Source: Planctomycetota bacterium
GTDB lineage: Bacteria; Planctomycetota; UBA1135
DNA: 64,000 bases
Assembly (NCBI GenBank): GCA_008501825.1
Contig: QQUA01000024.1
Location: 62,001-126,000 of the forward strand
Direction: 5' to 3'
The notes under the pieces were generated by a model. The model was not told where the DNA came from, searched no databases, and worked only from the letters and a program-made list of their open reading frames with translations. Numbering within the stretch: position 1 is the stretch's first letter; every line of letters starts with the position of its first letter. The translations under genes were made by a program, and so were the position numbers. Of the stretch, positions 52,981 through 61,745 are shown piece after piece.

Positions 52981-53820
52981 CTACGATTCTAAGCCTTTTA
53001 ACGCCTGCATCCAGAGTTTGGCGGAAATTTTTTCCGGCCGCCACTCCTCTTCCACCCCAAGGCTTTCCAGCAAAGCCGCCCATTGGGGAAATTCTCGCCG
53101 CAGCCGCGGCAGCAATCTTTTCCGGCGTTGGCCGAAAGCAAAGCGAAGCACAGGCTCTAGAGCCTGATCTTCTGCCGACTGAAGGCCATCTTGGCGAGGC
53201 CGCAAGTGCAAAAAGCTGGATTCCACCTCCGGCCGAGGCCAAAACACCTGACGAGGAACCTTTCTCCCCAGTTGCACCTCAAAACGCAAACTCAAGCGGA
53301 CGGCCAAGGGACTCAGCGCTCCCCCGCGGGTCGCCGCCGCGGCTCGTTCCGCCATTTCCCTTTGCAACAACAAGCAAGCTCCAAGTAAGGATCGTTGCGG
53401 CAAGCGGCTGAGAAAGGGCCCGGAAATGCCGTAGGGCAAATTGGAAACCACCAGAGGAGTTTGGTTGCGATCCCACCAGGCTTCCACTTCCGGATGGAAA
53501 CGACCCCGATCGCCGAGGACGTCCCCCTCGACCACCTGTAGATGGCCGGCTTCCATCGCCGGCGCCAGGCGTTCCCGCAGCCAGGAAGCCAGGCCCCGGT
53601 CCAATTCCACCGCCAACACCCGAGCGCCGGCATGCAACAACGATTCGGTGAGAGCGCCGTAGCCGGGGCCGACTTCCATCACCGGCTGGCCGGCCTGGAC
53701 CCCGGCATCCTTGGGGATGGCCGCCAACAGCGCCGGGTCGATCAGGAAGTTCTGTCCCAGGTGATGGCGAGGCGCCAAGCCTCGGGCCTGCAGCAGGGCT
53801 TTCAACTCGCCTAGCTTCAA
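52981..53820 (-). CDS. rsmA: 16S rRNA (adenine 1518/1519-N6)-dimethyltransferase
   Basis: The protein is 279 aa and methylates two adenines near the 3' end of 16S rRNA. It has HHLGQNFLIDPALL, the SAM-binding MEVGPGYGALTESLL, a following VLAVELDRGLASWL, the catalytic NLPYGISGPFL and FWPRPEVESSFLHL. I chose a TTG at 53820 that overlaps the preceding stop (TTGA); the longer open frame to 54165 lies entirely inside the upstream lipoprotein gene and is rejected. Length then matches the family. Confidence 0.93.
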   Translation of the reverse strand: MKLGELKALLQARGLAPRHHLGQNFLIDPALLAAIPKDAGVQAGQPVMEVGPGYGALTESLLHAGARVLAVELDRGLASWLRERLAPAMEAGHLQVVEGDVLGDRGRFHPEVEAWWDRNQTPLVVSNLPYGISGPFLSRLPQRSLLGACLLLQREMAERAAAATRGGALSPLAVRLSLRFEVQLGRKVPRQVFWPRPEVESSFLHLRPRQDGLQSAEDQALEPVLRFAFGQRRKRLLPRLRREFPQWAALLESLGVEEEWRPEKISAKLWMQALKGLES

Positions 53821-54677
53821 TTTCCCGCTTCCCGCAAGGCTTCCAGCAAAGGACCGGGCAAGCGATCCTGGAGCTTCTCGGCCAGCATTTTGCGCAAATC
53901 TGGACGCCAGCGCGAAATGGCCCGAAGCAGAAAACGCCGATCGGCCGGTTTCCCTTGGGCCCACAGCGGAAGGACTTGCTCCGCCAGCCAGGTTTCGGCT
54001 TCGCCGACGTAGCGAAACCCGACGTCCACCGCCTTGTCCTCGGCGTGCATGGCTCGAGTGCTCAACACGTGGGCGGCGGCTCCGGAATTGGCGAAGGAAC
54101 CACCGCAAGCCAAGGCCGTCCCTGCCGGATGGTTGGGATCGGCGGCCGCCTCGGCGGCTACCCATTCCCAGACGTTGCCAGCGAAGTCATAGCCTCCCCA
54201 AAGGGGCTTGCCCAATTCAAATACGCCCACTGGAAGGGGCCGATGGAGGCCCAACTCCAAGGTATTGGCCGCCGCCGGTCGAAAGGCAGGTCCCCAGGGA
54301 AAGCGGCGATCGCCCCCGGCTCCGGCCACCGCCAAATGACGCCATTCCCGCAAGGTCGGCAGGCGCAGGCCGCGGTCTCGGGCCCAGGCTTGGGCTTCCT
54401 CCCGATTCACCATGGTCACCGGCAAATCCGGCTCCAAGTCGCCGCTGGCTTCGGCGGTTCCGAAAAACTCGCCGCGAGTCACTTCAAAGCGCCCACAAAG
54501 GAGCAAGGGGCCGGAAGCTTCCACCGGCGGCGCCAGAAACATGCCATCGAGGAGAAAGGCCACTTCCGAAGGTCGATCGGGAGCTTCGGTGGATCCACAG
54601 GCCACGGCGATCAGCGCCAATCCGGCCAAAAGCCAACGTCCAGGGCCAAACCCCCATCGAACGGCGGCGGCCGACAA
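53817..54677 (-). CDS. FGE/SUMF1-fold lipoprotein without the catalytic cysteines
   Basis: The protein is about 286 aa. An N-terminal hydrophobic segment ends in a lipobox (LIAVACGSTEAPD), predicting a lipoprotein. The C-type-lectin-like FGE-sulfatase domain is visible from about residue 65: GGYDFAGNVWEWVA, ALACGGSF, GFRYV, plus NREEAQAWARDRGLRLPTLREW. The two active-site cysteines of formylglycine-generating enzymes are not in their places, so it is more likely a binding or structural member of the fold. The last 60 residues are helical and charged. It starts (TTG at 54677) one base after the OmpA stop and overlaps rsmA (TTGA). Confidence 0.78.
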   Translation of the reverse strand: MSAAAVRWGFGPGRWLLAGLALIAVACGSTEAPDRPSEVAFLLDGMFLAPPVEASGPLLLCGRFEVTRGEFFGTAEASGDLEPDLPVTMVNREEAQAWARDRGLRLPTLREWRHLAVAGAGGDRRFPWGPAFRPAAANTLELGLHRPLPVGVFELGKPLWGGYDFAGNVWEWVAAEAAADPNHPAGTALACGGSFANSGAAAHVLSTRAMHAEDKAVDVGFRYVGEAETWLAEQVLPLWAQGKPADRRFLLRAISRWRPDLRKMLAEKLQDRLPGPLLEALREAGN

Positions 54678-54678
54678 C

Positions 54679-55530
54679 TCAGTCCAGCGCCGGCAACACC
54701 AGGATTTCGACCCGGCGGTTTTGTTTCCGTCCCTGCTCATCGCCGTGGGAGGCTACCGGCTGCCAAGGGCCGAAGCCGGCCACGGAAATCCAGGATTCGG
54801 GCACCCCGTGGCGTTGAAGAAAATCGGCGACTTCCAGAGCTCGGGCACAACTCAACTGCAAATTGCCTTTCGGATAGCGCTCCGCCTGCCGCTGAACCGG
54901 CTGGTCATCGGTATGGCCGAGCACCTGCACCCGGTAATCGCCGCCGGCAAAGGAATCCCTCAATTGGCCGGCCAGTTGTTGTAGGAGGCCTTGCCCTTGT
55001 TCGGAAAGCTGATGACTTCCCGAAGCGAACAACAAACCTTCGTCCAGGCGCAAAATCGGCCCCTGGGATCCAACCAGAGCTTCAATGCCGCCTGGGTTGG
55101 AAGCCTGCAAGGCTTCGCTCAACCGCTGCAATTCGGCCAATTCTTGCCGTACGGTTTCCACCTGAACCGAAGCATCTTCCCGGCGCAGGCGGCTCAATTC
55201 CCTTTGCAGTTGCAGATTTTCCCGGCGAAGGGCTTCGTTGCTTTGTTGCAAGCTCTGGCTCAAAGCCTCGGTTTCCGCCAGGCGTTGTTCCCAGGCCTGT
55301 TGGCGCAACTTTTGCCGTTCGGCCGTGCCCGGTTGTTGGCAAGCGCCCAGAACGGCCAGCATCAGCAGGGCCGGGCTTGGCCAAGCGGAAAGCCGAAATT
55401 TCCCGGTCTTGGAAACTTCACCGGCGGCAGCCAATGGCCGCCGGCCGGCGATCCTGAAGCGGTTGGCGGCACCGGAAGCCGAAAACTTCCTGGAAGAAGC
55501 TCCCGAAACCGAGGCCGAATCCGGCTGCAT
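54679..55530 (-). CDS. OmpA-family outer-membrane lipoprotein with coiled coil
   Basis: The protein is 283 aa. A hydrophobic stretch ends in LGACQQPG, a good lipobox. A coiled coil (about residues 70-150) spaces the anchor from the C-terminal OmpA/MotB peptidoglycan-binding domain, with VLGHTDDQPVQ and GRKQNRRVEILV. It is Pal-like in layout but longer, and no tol genes are adjacent. Its ATG overlaps the HTH protein stop by one base (TAATG) and the FGE-fold lipoprotein follows after one base, so all three are translated as a unit. Confidence 0.85.
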   Translation of the reverse strand: MQPDSASVSGASSRKFSASGAANRFRIAGRRPLAAAGEVSKTGKFRLSAWPSPALLMLAVLGACQQPGTAERQKLRQQAWEQRLAETEALSQSLQQSNEALRRENLQLQRELSRLRREDASVQVETVRQELAELQRLSEALQASNPGGIEALVGSQGPILRLDEGLLFASGSHQLSEQGQGLLQQLAGQLRDSFAGGDYRVQVLGHTDDQPVQRQAERYPKGNLQLSCARALEVADFLQRHGVPESWISVAGFGPWQPVASHGDEQGRKQNRRVEILVLPALD

Positions 55531-56069
55531 TAGTTGCCGTGGAGCATGTCCACGATGCCTTGGGTGATGCCGCTGGATTCCGAGCCCAGCATGCCCATCA
55601 CGAAGGCGATTCCAAACACCATGATCACGGTGGTGACCACCGACAAGCCCAATTCCATCGGGCTGTCTTGGGGCTCCTCCCGGGCCACCCGGGAACCACC
55701 GGCACGGGGAGCGGCCGGACGGGCGGCGGCCGGAGCAGCCTCCTCTTCCAGTTCCACCACGTCCAGGTCGTCGTCGAGCAAAGTGTCTTCTTCGCTCAAC
55801 TGGGTGGTCACCATGCCCTCGTCGTCTTCGGCCGCCTCGGAGAACAGCACCTCTTCAACTTCAAGGACCTCGCCGGCATCGGCTTCCGCCACCGACTCCA
55901 TGCCCAAATCTTTGGCCACGCGATTGACGTCCTGGGCACGCAAGCGCATTTGGGAACCGTCCCGGAAGGCACGGATCTCGCCGGCGGAGATGAGCCGCTT
56001 CAGGTCATCTTCCTCCATCGAGAGCTTCTCGACGGCCTTTTCAAAGGAGAAGAAATCGTTCTCGGCCAA
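55530..56069 (-). CDS. tail-anchored protein with N-terminal helix-turn-helix and acidic linker
   Basis: The protein is 179 aa. Residues about 1-60 resemble a MerR/excisionase-type winged helix (FEKAVEKLSMEEDDLKRLISAG, EIRAFRDGSQMRLRAQDVNRV). A strongly acidic linker (about 65-125) includes VVELEEEAAPAAARPA. A hydrophobic segment at about 145-166 (VVTTVIMVFGIAFVMGML) lies near the C-terminus, so it is probably membrane-tethered with its HTH in the cytoplasm. I do not recognise a named family. It leads the unit with the OmpA lipoprotein, the FGE-fold lipoprotein and rsmA. Confidence 0.65.
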   Translation of the reverse strand: MAENDFFSFEKAVEKLSMEEDDLKRLISAGEIRAFRDGSQMRLRAQDVNRVAKDLGMESVAEADAGEVLEVEEVLFSEAAEDDEGMVTTQLSEEDTLLDDDLDVVELEEEAAPAAARPAAPRAGGSRVAREEPQDSPMELGLSVVTTVIMVFGIAFVMGMLGSESSGITQGIVDMLHGN

Positions 56070-56173
56070 GGTTTTTCCTCGGATCTTGGAGTCAGGGAAG
56101 GGGGGATTTTCTGCCGCAAAGGGCGAGGCAAACGCACCCGGGCGAGCCCAGCATACGGCCGTCGCCGCCGACG

Positions 56174-56596
56174 TCAGCCGTCATTTGGCGGTTTGACCGG
56201 GTCGGTGCTGGTCGGGCCGGTCCTCTCCGGAACGGCTAAATCCCGGCTTTGGAACCACTCGCGAAGCTCTTCCGGGCTGTACTCGGATTCGTCGTTCAGG
56301 GTGGCCACCAAGGTGTCCAGGCTGATGTCCCGGGCCGCCACGAAGACGACTTCCCGAGAATTCGGCGCCCCGCCCTTGGCCTGGTAAACGGCCAGGCGCT
56401 GGGTTTTTTGATCCAGCACGTACAGCAGGGAAACGCCTTCCTGGAAGGGGCCGGTCACCGCTACGTAGCGGTCTCCGGAATCAGCGGTTTGGGCTTGGGC
56501 GGTTTGTGGGAAAAACCACCGGCCCAAGGCCAAACCCAAAAGGATCCACAACAGGACCGCAGGAGCTTGGTGCAGGGACAGGAGATTCCGGTTCAT
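56174..56596 (-). CDS. small membrane-anchored or secreted protein of unknown function
   Basis: The protein is 140 aa. A hydrophobic N-terminus (VLLWILLGLALGRWFFPQTA) acts as a signal peptide or anchor. The mature part has a beta-rich stretch (RYVAVTGPFQEGVSLLYVLD, then QKTQRLAVYQAKGG) and REVVFVAARDISLDTLVATL. I have the impression of similar small proteins in planctomycetes but cannot name a family. It is divergent from the M23 peptidase gene. Confidence 0.55.
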   Translation of the reverse strand: MNRNLLSLHQAPAVLLWILLGLALGRWFFPQTAQAQTADSGDRYVAVTGPFQEGVSLLYVLDQKTQRLAVYQAKGGAPNSREVVFVAARDISLDTLVATLNDESEYSPEELREWFQSRDLAVPERTGPTSTDPVKPPNDG

Positions 56597-56648
56597 GATC
56601 GAGGGCCACGGAGTAGCTTCGGGAATGTCATTCTATAAGGTGGATGGC

Positions 56649-58409
56649 ATGCGGTTTCCCTCTCTCTTGCCCCGGCCCCCCTGGCTGAACCGGGTCCTTC
56701 CGCATGGCTGGCTCCTCCTCGGTCTTTGGGCGTTCGAAACTGCTGGCGTCGCCCAAGACAGGGTCATTCAGGAAGTCCATTGGCGAAGCTTGAAGCCGGC
56801 CTCCCCCGGCCATCAAGCAGCCTGCCGGCTGCCTCTGGAGGTGGTCGAGTTCTTGCAGCAGCAACGGCAAGGCGGTTTCGGCCGGCGACTCCCCTACTCA
56901 TTCGATTTCCCTCCGGTCGGGGCGGTCTTGCACCAAGACATGCAGATGTGGAACCTGGTCGACCTTTGGCCGTGGAAGGGAGAAACCCTGGATTATCAAT
57001 GCGGTCATTTGACCTATGACGGCCATGACGGTTTGGATTGGGCGCTTCGGACTTTCGACGAACAAGATCGTGGGGTTCCGATCTTTGCTCCCATGGGTGG
57101 ACGGGTCTACCTCAAAGCCGATGGTGCCTATGACAAGAACACCACCTGGGAGGGCCAAGCCACCAATTATCTTCTGATCGATCACGGCGGCGGCCGCTGG
57201 TGCTATTACGGCCACTTAAAAAGGCATTCGTTAAAGGTCGAGGAAGGCGAATGGATTCCGGCCGGATATCCGATCGCCGAGATCGGCAGCAGCGGCTCCA
57301 GCGGCGGCCCCCACCTGCATTTTTCGACTTACGACAAAGGCTTTCGGATCGAACCTTTCGCCGGCGAATGCCAACCCCACGCCAGTGCCTGGCGGGATCA
57401 ACAAGATATTTCCCGGGAGCTCCGGCTTTATGAAGGAGCGGTGACCGCCCAAAACCCGGAGATGCACGGCGGTCCTCCTTGGCCCATGCCTCGCGGCGGT
57501 CAAATCGAATTCAGGGACGGTTCGTTTTACTTATGGGTCTTCGGTTCTCAATTGCCGGCTTTCAGTCGTTGGCAAGTGAAATGCTTTCTTCCTGACGGCA
57601 GCCTGGATTGGGCCAGCCATCAAAATCCTTTTTTCAATCCAAGACTCAGTTATTTTTTCGCTTATTGGAATTTGCGGCCGCCTAGTTTGCAACAAGTCGC
57701 CGGTACTTGGACGGTTGAACTGTGGATCGAGAACCAGCAAGTCGGTTCCTTTCCTTTCGAAGTTTCCGCCGACGGCGGTTCCCCGGGAAATCGCCCGCCT
57801 CACTCCATGCAGTTGCAACTGGAACCGGCGGTCCCTGAAGTCGGAGACGTTTTGCGAGCCAATGCTTTGGCTTCGGTTTTATTGGACGACCCCGACTATG
57901 ACGTGGTGCAATGCCATTTCCGCTGGTGGCTGGACGGCGAACTGGTGCGAGATGTCCTTCAAGCTGGCCAATCCGATCAATTGCACGCCGGTTTGGCTCG
58001 CAGCGGCCAAGAATTAAAAGTGGAAGTGCGCCCCTTCGACGGCTCGGAATACGGTCCAGGGGATTCGTTACAAACCACTCTGCCCGGTTCGCGTTTGGAA
58101 TTGGAACTTCTCGGCCAAGCCCAAGCCGGTCAACCGATTCAATTTCAAATTCGCGGAGCCGAAGCCGGCGCTTCCGTCGATTTGTACTGGGCCGACGGAC
58201 CGGGATTCGCCCCTCTGCCGGTTTGCCGGCAGATCCAACTATGGTTGCATCGCCCGCTCTTGTTTCGCAGCCAAATCGCCAATGCTTTGGGCGAAACCCT
58301 GTTTCAAGAAACCCTGCCCGCCGCCTTTTCCGGCCGCATCCTTTGGCTGCAAGCTTGGAGCGACACCGGATGCGCGCTGTCGAATCGGCTTCGCCTTGGC
58401 ATCCCTTAA
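56649..58409 (+). CDS. secreted M23 (LytM-type) zinc peptidase with shared C-terminal module
   Basis: The protein is 586 aa from the ATG at 56649; the hydrophobic stretch LPHGWLLLGLWAFETAGVAQ acts as the signal. M23 motifs are present: GHDGLDW (HxxxD zinc ligands) near residue 130 and PHLHFS (HxH) near residue 220, with APMGGRVYL and YYGHLKRHS. M23 enzymes cut peptidoglycan crosslinks or glycine-rich peptides. After the domain come Ig-like regions and the common C-terminal module ending RILWLQAWSDTGCALSNRLR. It is convergent with the FG-GAP gene, 24 bases apart. Confidence 0.88.
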   Translation: MRFPSLLPRPPWLNRVLPHGWLLLGLWAFETAGVAQDRVIQEVHWRSLKPASPGHQAACRLPLEVVEFLQQQRQGGFGRRLPYSFDFPPVGAVLHQDMQMWNLVDLWPWKGETLDYQCGHLTYDGHDGLDWALRTFDEQDRGVPIFAPMGGRVYLKADGAYDKNTTWEGQATNYLLIDHGGGRWCYYGHLKRHSLKVEEGEWIPAGYPIAEIGSSGSSGGPHLHFSTYDKGFRIEPFAGECQPHASAWRDQQDISRELRLYEGAVTAQNPEMHGGPPWPMPRGGQIEFRDGSFYLWVFGSQLPAFSRWQVKCFLPDGSLDWASHQNPFFNPRLSYFFAYWNLRPPSLQQVAGTWTVELWIENQQVGSFPFEVSADGGSPGNRPPHSMQLQLEPAVPEVGDVLRANALASVLLDDPDYDVVQCHFRWWLDGELVRDVLQAGQSDQLHAGLARSGQELKVEVRPFDGSEYGPGDSLQTTLPGSRLELELLGQAQAGQPIQFQIRGAEAGASVDLYWADGPGFAPLPVCRQIQLWLHRPLLFRSQIANALGETLFQETLPAAFSGRILWLQAWSDTGCALSNRLRLGIP

Positions 58410-58433
58410 AGGCTCACGCCTTGAAGGAAAGAT

Positions 58434-60155
58434 TCAAGGTCGAGCCCGGAGACTGACCGGGGCCGAAGCCAGGCGAGGTTGGCCCGGGGCGTAGCTGATG
58501 GCAGCGAGGTAGAGGCGACGGCCGACCCACGTGGCCGAAGTGCCTGCAGGAAGGGTGTAGGAAGCGCTGGCGTTGCCGTTTGCATCCAAGCTGCCGTAGG
58601 CATTTTCAAACGCCGCCGGTGCCTGGCCGTTCAGCATCTGCTGATAGAAGTGATCCTGACTCAAAGGGATCAATAGATCAGCCAAGCGCGAAGGGCCGGG
58701 ACCGCTGAGGCTGGCTAGTACGGCGTAAGCGTAGCCGGCCTCGCTGTCGGGGAAGTCGATGTCCAAGGTCGCAACCCCGCCTTCATCAACGGACAGGCTG
58801 GAGGTGTCGATGCGCAAGAAGGGATCGACGCTGAGAATTTCGACGTAACCCGGGCCGCCTTGCAAAAAGCCGAACTGAGGGGCACCGACCAACAAGTCGG
58901 GGATGCCGTCGCCGGTGACATCCTCGCCGGCGGCAACGTCTTCGCCGAAGATGTCTCCGGTCGAATTTCCGGAATGTTCCCAAAGCAAGGTGCCGTCGGC
59001 ACCGGAGAATAAGCGCACCATGCCATCTTCGAGGTTTGGGCCGCCCGTTCGGGCCACCGAAACCAACAACTCGCTGATGCCATCGCCATTGAGATCGCCA
59101 GCACAAGCTACAGCATGGCCGAACCAAGAATTTCCGACTATGCCAGGGAAAGTGAAGAGCACTTCTCCGGTTTTTCCACTGCAAAGGTAGGCATAACCAA
59201 CCCCGTGAATTTCATTGATCTCTTCAAGCTCGGCCCCAATGAGGATTTCCGGATATCCGTCCTGATTGGTATCGGGTATGGAGCACACATCAGTTCCAAA
59301 TGCACCGAAATCATCGGTACCTTGGAGTTCCAGCAAAAGCATTCCTGTGGCTCCCGAATAGATAAAAACCTTACCTGCGCTTTCAATTTCACCGACGTTA
59401 GCCCCACTGGCTCCAATCAGAAGATCGGAAACTCCGTCGTGGTCAAAATCACCGCCAAAGGAAACGGAATATCCCAAACGCATGAACGAATGGGTGCCTT
59501 CATAGTGATGCAGCACGCTGCCGTCCTTGCCAGAGAAGACCCAGGCAGAACCCGAATTGGCGTAAAGATGGAGGATGGAATCCAGGCCCGCTCCCACCAG
59601 TAGGTCGGGATAGCCGTCGCCGTTGACGTCATGGCCGCCGTCGACGGCCCGGCCGAACCATACATTGCCCAGCAACTTATGAATGACGGAACCATCAGCG
59701 CCCGAGTACACGAAGGCGGCACCAAAGAAGCCTTCTTCGATCCAACCGGACGCTCCGGCTATGAAGTCGGGAATGCCGTCGAGGTTGACGTCGCCTGCGC
59801 CGGCAACTGGCCAACCCAGCCACTGTCGAGCGAAAGAACCGTCGACCCGAAGCAATAGATTGCCGGTAACACTTGAATGAACGAATACCGAACCAGCGCT
59901 GGTTATGCCGCCTGGATCAGCCGTGTCCGCTCCAACCACGATGTCAGGCAATCCATCGCCATCCAGGTCTCCGATGAAGTCCACCGAACGGCCAAAAAAG
60001 TCTCCATAATTTTCGCCATCGACGTGCAATGACACTTCGAAGGCTCCGCCGGCTTGGGCCAGGGCCAACTTGGGCCAAATGAAAACGAGGAAAACCAAAA
60101 TGGCGAGGTAACACGATTTCGCCGAATTATTTTTTGGGAGATTTTTTTGCCACAT
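58434..60155 (-). CDS. secreted FG-GAP (integrin-alpha-like) propeller protein with shared C-terminal module
   Basis: The protein is 573 aa with a clear signal peptide (LAILVFLVFIWPKLALAQ). About seven repeats carry FG-GAP/calcium-binding DxDGDGxxD loops (GDLDGDGLPDIVVGA, HDVNGDGYPDLLVGA, GDLNGDGISELLV), predicting a calcium-binding beta-propeller for adhesion. The C-terminal roughly 110 residues look like a variant of the shared module (NGNASASYTLPAG, then GRRLYLAAISYAPG). It is divergent from the damaged-looking gene at 60.3 kb. Confidence 0.88.
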   Translation of the reverse strand: MWQKNLPKNNSAKSCYLAILVFLVFIWPKLALAQAGGAFEVSLHVDGENYGDFFGRSVDFIGDLDGDGLPDIVVGADTADPGGITSAGSVFVHSSVTGNLLLRVDGSFARQWLGWPVAGAGDVNLDGIPDFIAGASGWIEEGFFGAAFVYSGADGSVIHKLLGNVWFGRAVDGGHDVNGDGYPDLLVGAGLDSILHLYANSGSAWVFSGKDGSVLHHYEGTHSFMRLGYSVSFGGDFDHDGVSDLLIGASGANVGEIESAGKVFIYSGATGMLLLELQGTDDFGAFGTDVCSIPDTNQDGYPEILIGAELEEINEIHGVGYAYLCSGKTGEVLFTFPGIVGNSWFGHAVACAGDLNGDGISELLVSVARTGGPNLEDGMVRLFSGADGTLLWEHSGNSTGDIFGEDVAAGEDVTGDGIPDLLVGAPQFGFLQGGPGYVEILSVDPFLRIDTSSLSVDEGGVATLDIDFPDSEAGYAYAVLASLSGPGPSRLADLLIPLSQDHFYQQMLNGQAPAAFENAYGSLDANGNASASYTLPAGTSATWVGRRLYLAAISYAPGQPRLASAPVSLRARP

Positions 60156-60295
60156 TCTTCAAAAAGTTTTGCAATTCCGGGGGATGACGCTCCAGGCGTC
60201 TCCAGTTACAAAAGAGTAACTCATTCAACCTCATTTTTTGGAGGAAACCATCTTGAAATCGTTCTTGATTCTGACTTCTTTACTGCGATTGTTAC

Positions 60296-61651
60296 GTGGT
60301 TTGGCAAAGTGAAATTCCGGGAAGCGGAAACCGCTACTCGGTGCAAGGAACGTTCTTGAGCTACGACTCAACTACAGGATACTTGCAGTACCAGGCGACG
60401 GATTTCCTGGGTGATCCCGGCGCCAACGTCGGCATCGAAGATGCCTGCATCAAACCGACGGTGGTTGCGGATGGAGACAACTTCGTGGTCGGTTGGACCA
60501 GGGTGGATGAATCCTACCCGAATCGTCCCTACCGGATCGAGTTCGCATACGTGGAGGCGGGGACAAGTCCGGGGCAACATACGGTTTACAGCGAGAGCTC
60601 CGGCGTGGGCTTTCCACTGAGCGATGCATCCGGAGTCAGGACCTTCGTCGCCGGGGCTTCGGGGGAAACCTTGGGCATGGATACCAAGCGAAAAGACCCA
60701 ATTAGCGGTGCTCCACTCAATCACCAAATGGTTTGCGTCAACATTCACTCCGTTTTCAGCCACGCCGGCATAAATCCCGGAGAAGTGCTGAACGAATACG
60801 TTCTGTACGGATGGCAAGTGGATTTCACTTCGCCCTCCAACCCCGGTTTTACGGCTTTGGTCGATCCCAGCCTGCAAACGCCGGACGTCCTGCTGGAAGA
60901 CATCTTCGTGGACCAGTTGGCGGGCGGCTACGACGGTGCCGGAAGAGTGCCCCCGTTCGTTAGGGAAACCAAGGGCGGCCATTTGATCGTTTCGCACGAC
61001 GCCATGGAATTGGAGGAAAGAATCACCAATAGCCAAAACCAGGATTACGGCCGGGTTTGGGTCCATAGCCTGCGCATAGCAGCGGGAGGCAGCCTGAGTT
61101 GCGTGTCCAGCTACAACTTCGAAGGTCCGAATTTGGATCGCTACCAACGGCGCACCAACATTTCGGCGGATTACGATACCAACATCGAACGATTCTCCAT
61201 CGGCTGGTTGGAGTTGGATTCGACTGGAGCTAACGGCGGGGGAAATTTGGGGTACTTTGGATTGACATTAACTGGTGATTTCGATCTAGCTCAAACCGGT
61301 GTCTACGGAACCTACACCGACCCATCTGACGAGGTCCTAGACCCACGAGCCCTGTACGAAAGCACCGACTCTCCTCACGGCCCGCAAACGCCTTGGGACA
61401 TCTTGATTGGCACCAATTCCATCCCGCAAGGGGCTCAGGACGACTTCGAGATCTACATGTGGGATTCGGCAACGCCGACCTTGTTGGATACTGAGTTCGT
61501 GCCCAATCCGACCAGCGTTCAGTACGCCGTAACCGATCCAAGAAGGCCTGCCCTGTTCTACTTGGACAACTTCGCCATGCCCGTGGTTTACGACGCCATC
61601 GTCAACAGCGGGGGCGTCGAGTGGCCCATTCTTCATTACAAGCCGCGTTAA
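60296..61651 (+). CDS. beta-propeller-like protein, 5' end probably broken (frameshift or deletion)
   Basis: The open frame gives 451 aa from a GTG at 60296 and starts abruptly with VVWQSEIPGSGNRYSVQG, a strand typical of the middle of a repeat, with no signal peptide. Immediately upstream in another frame, a good ribosome binding site (GGAGGA near 60240) precedes a TTG at 60253 that encodes MKSFLILTSLLRLL, a plausible signal peptide that soon runs into a stop. The simplest reading is a frameshift or small deletion joining the two parts. The body has repeated VVADGDNFVVGWTRVD-like strands and no recognisable catalytic motif. It is followed by a terminator. Confidence 0.5.
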   Translation: MVWQSEIPGSGNRYSVQGTFLSYDSTTGYLQYQATDFLGDPGANVGIEDACIKPTVVADGDNFVVGWTRVDESYPNRPYRIEFAYVEAGTSPGQHTVYSESSGVGFPLSDASGVRTFVAGASGETLGMDTKRKDPISGAPLNHQMVCVNIHSVFSHAGINPGEVLNEYVLYGWQVDFTSPSNPGFTALVDPSLQTPDVLLEDIFVDQLAGGYDGAGRVPPFVRETKGGHLIVSHDAMELEERITNSQNQDYGRVWVHSLRIAAGGSLSCVSSYNFEGPNLDRYQRRTNISADYDTNIERFSIGWLELDSTGANGGGNLGYFGLTLTGDFDLAQTGVYGTYTDPSDEVLDPRALYESTDSPHGPQTPWDILIGTNSIPQGAQDDFEIYMWDSATPTLLDTEFVPNPTSVQYAVTDPRRPALFYLDNFAMPVVYDAIVNSGGVEWPILHYKPR

Positions 61652-61669
61652 TCACAGGCAAAAACGCAA

Positions 61670-61701
61670 AGGCCCGTAGCGCTTTCCTGCGCTGCGGGCC
61701 T
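61670..61701. terminator. bidirectional hairpin terminator
   Basis: A 13-bp stem with one mismatch (61670-61682 with 61689-61701) is preceded by an A-rich run. A second, perfect 20-base palindrome follows at 61705-61724. Both lie between convergent genes. Confidence 0.7.
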
Positions 61702-61745
61702 GCCCTCGATTCCCGGGAATCGAGCCCCAGCCAAGCCAGGAAAAA

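Noticed and set aside
53817..54677. Sulfatase-activating formylglycine-generating enzyme
   Set aside because: The domain fold is recognisable but the pair of active-site cysteines is missing and no sulfatase gene is nearby.
61705..61724. Perfect 20-base palindrome as a regulator binding site
   Set aside because: It lies between convergent genes directly after another hairpin, so it is better explained as a second terminator stem than as an operator.
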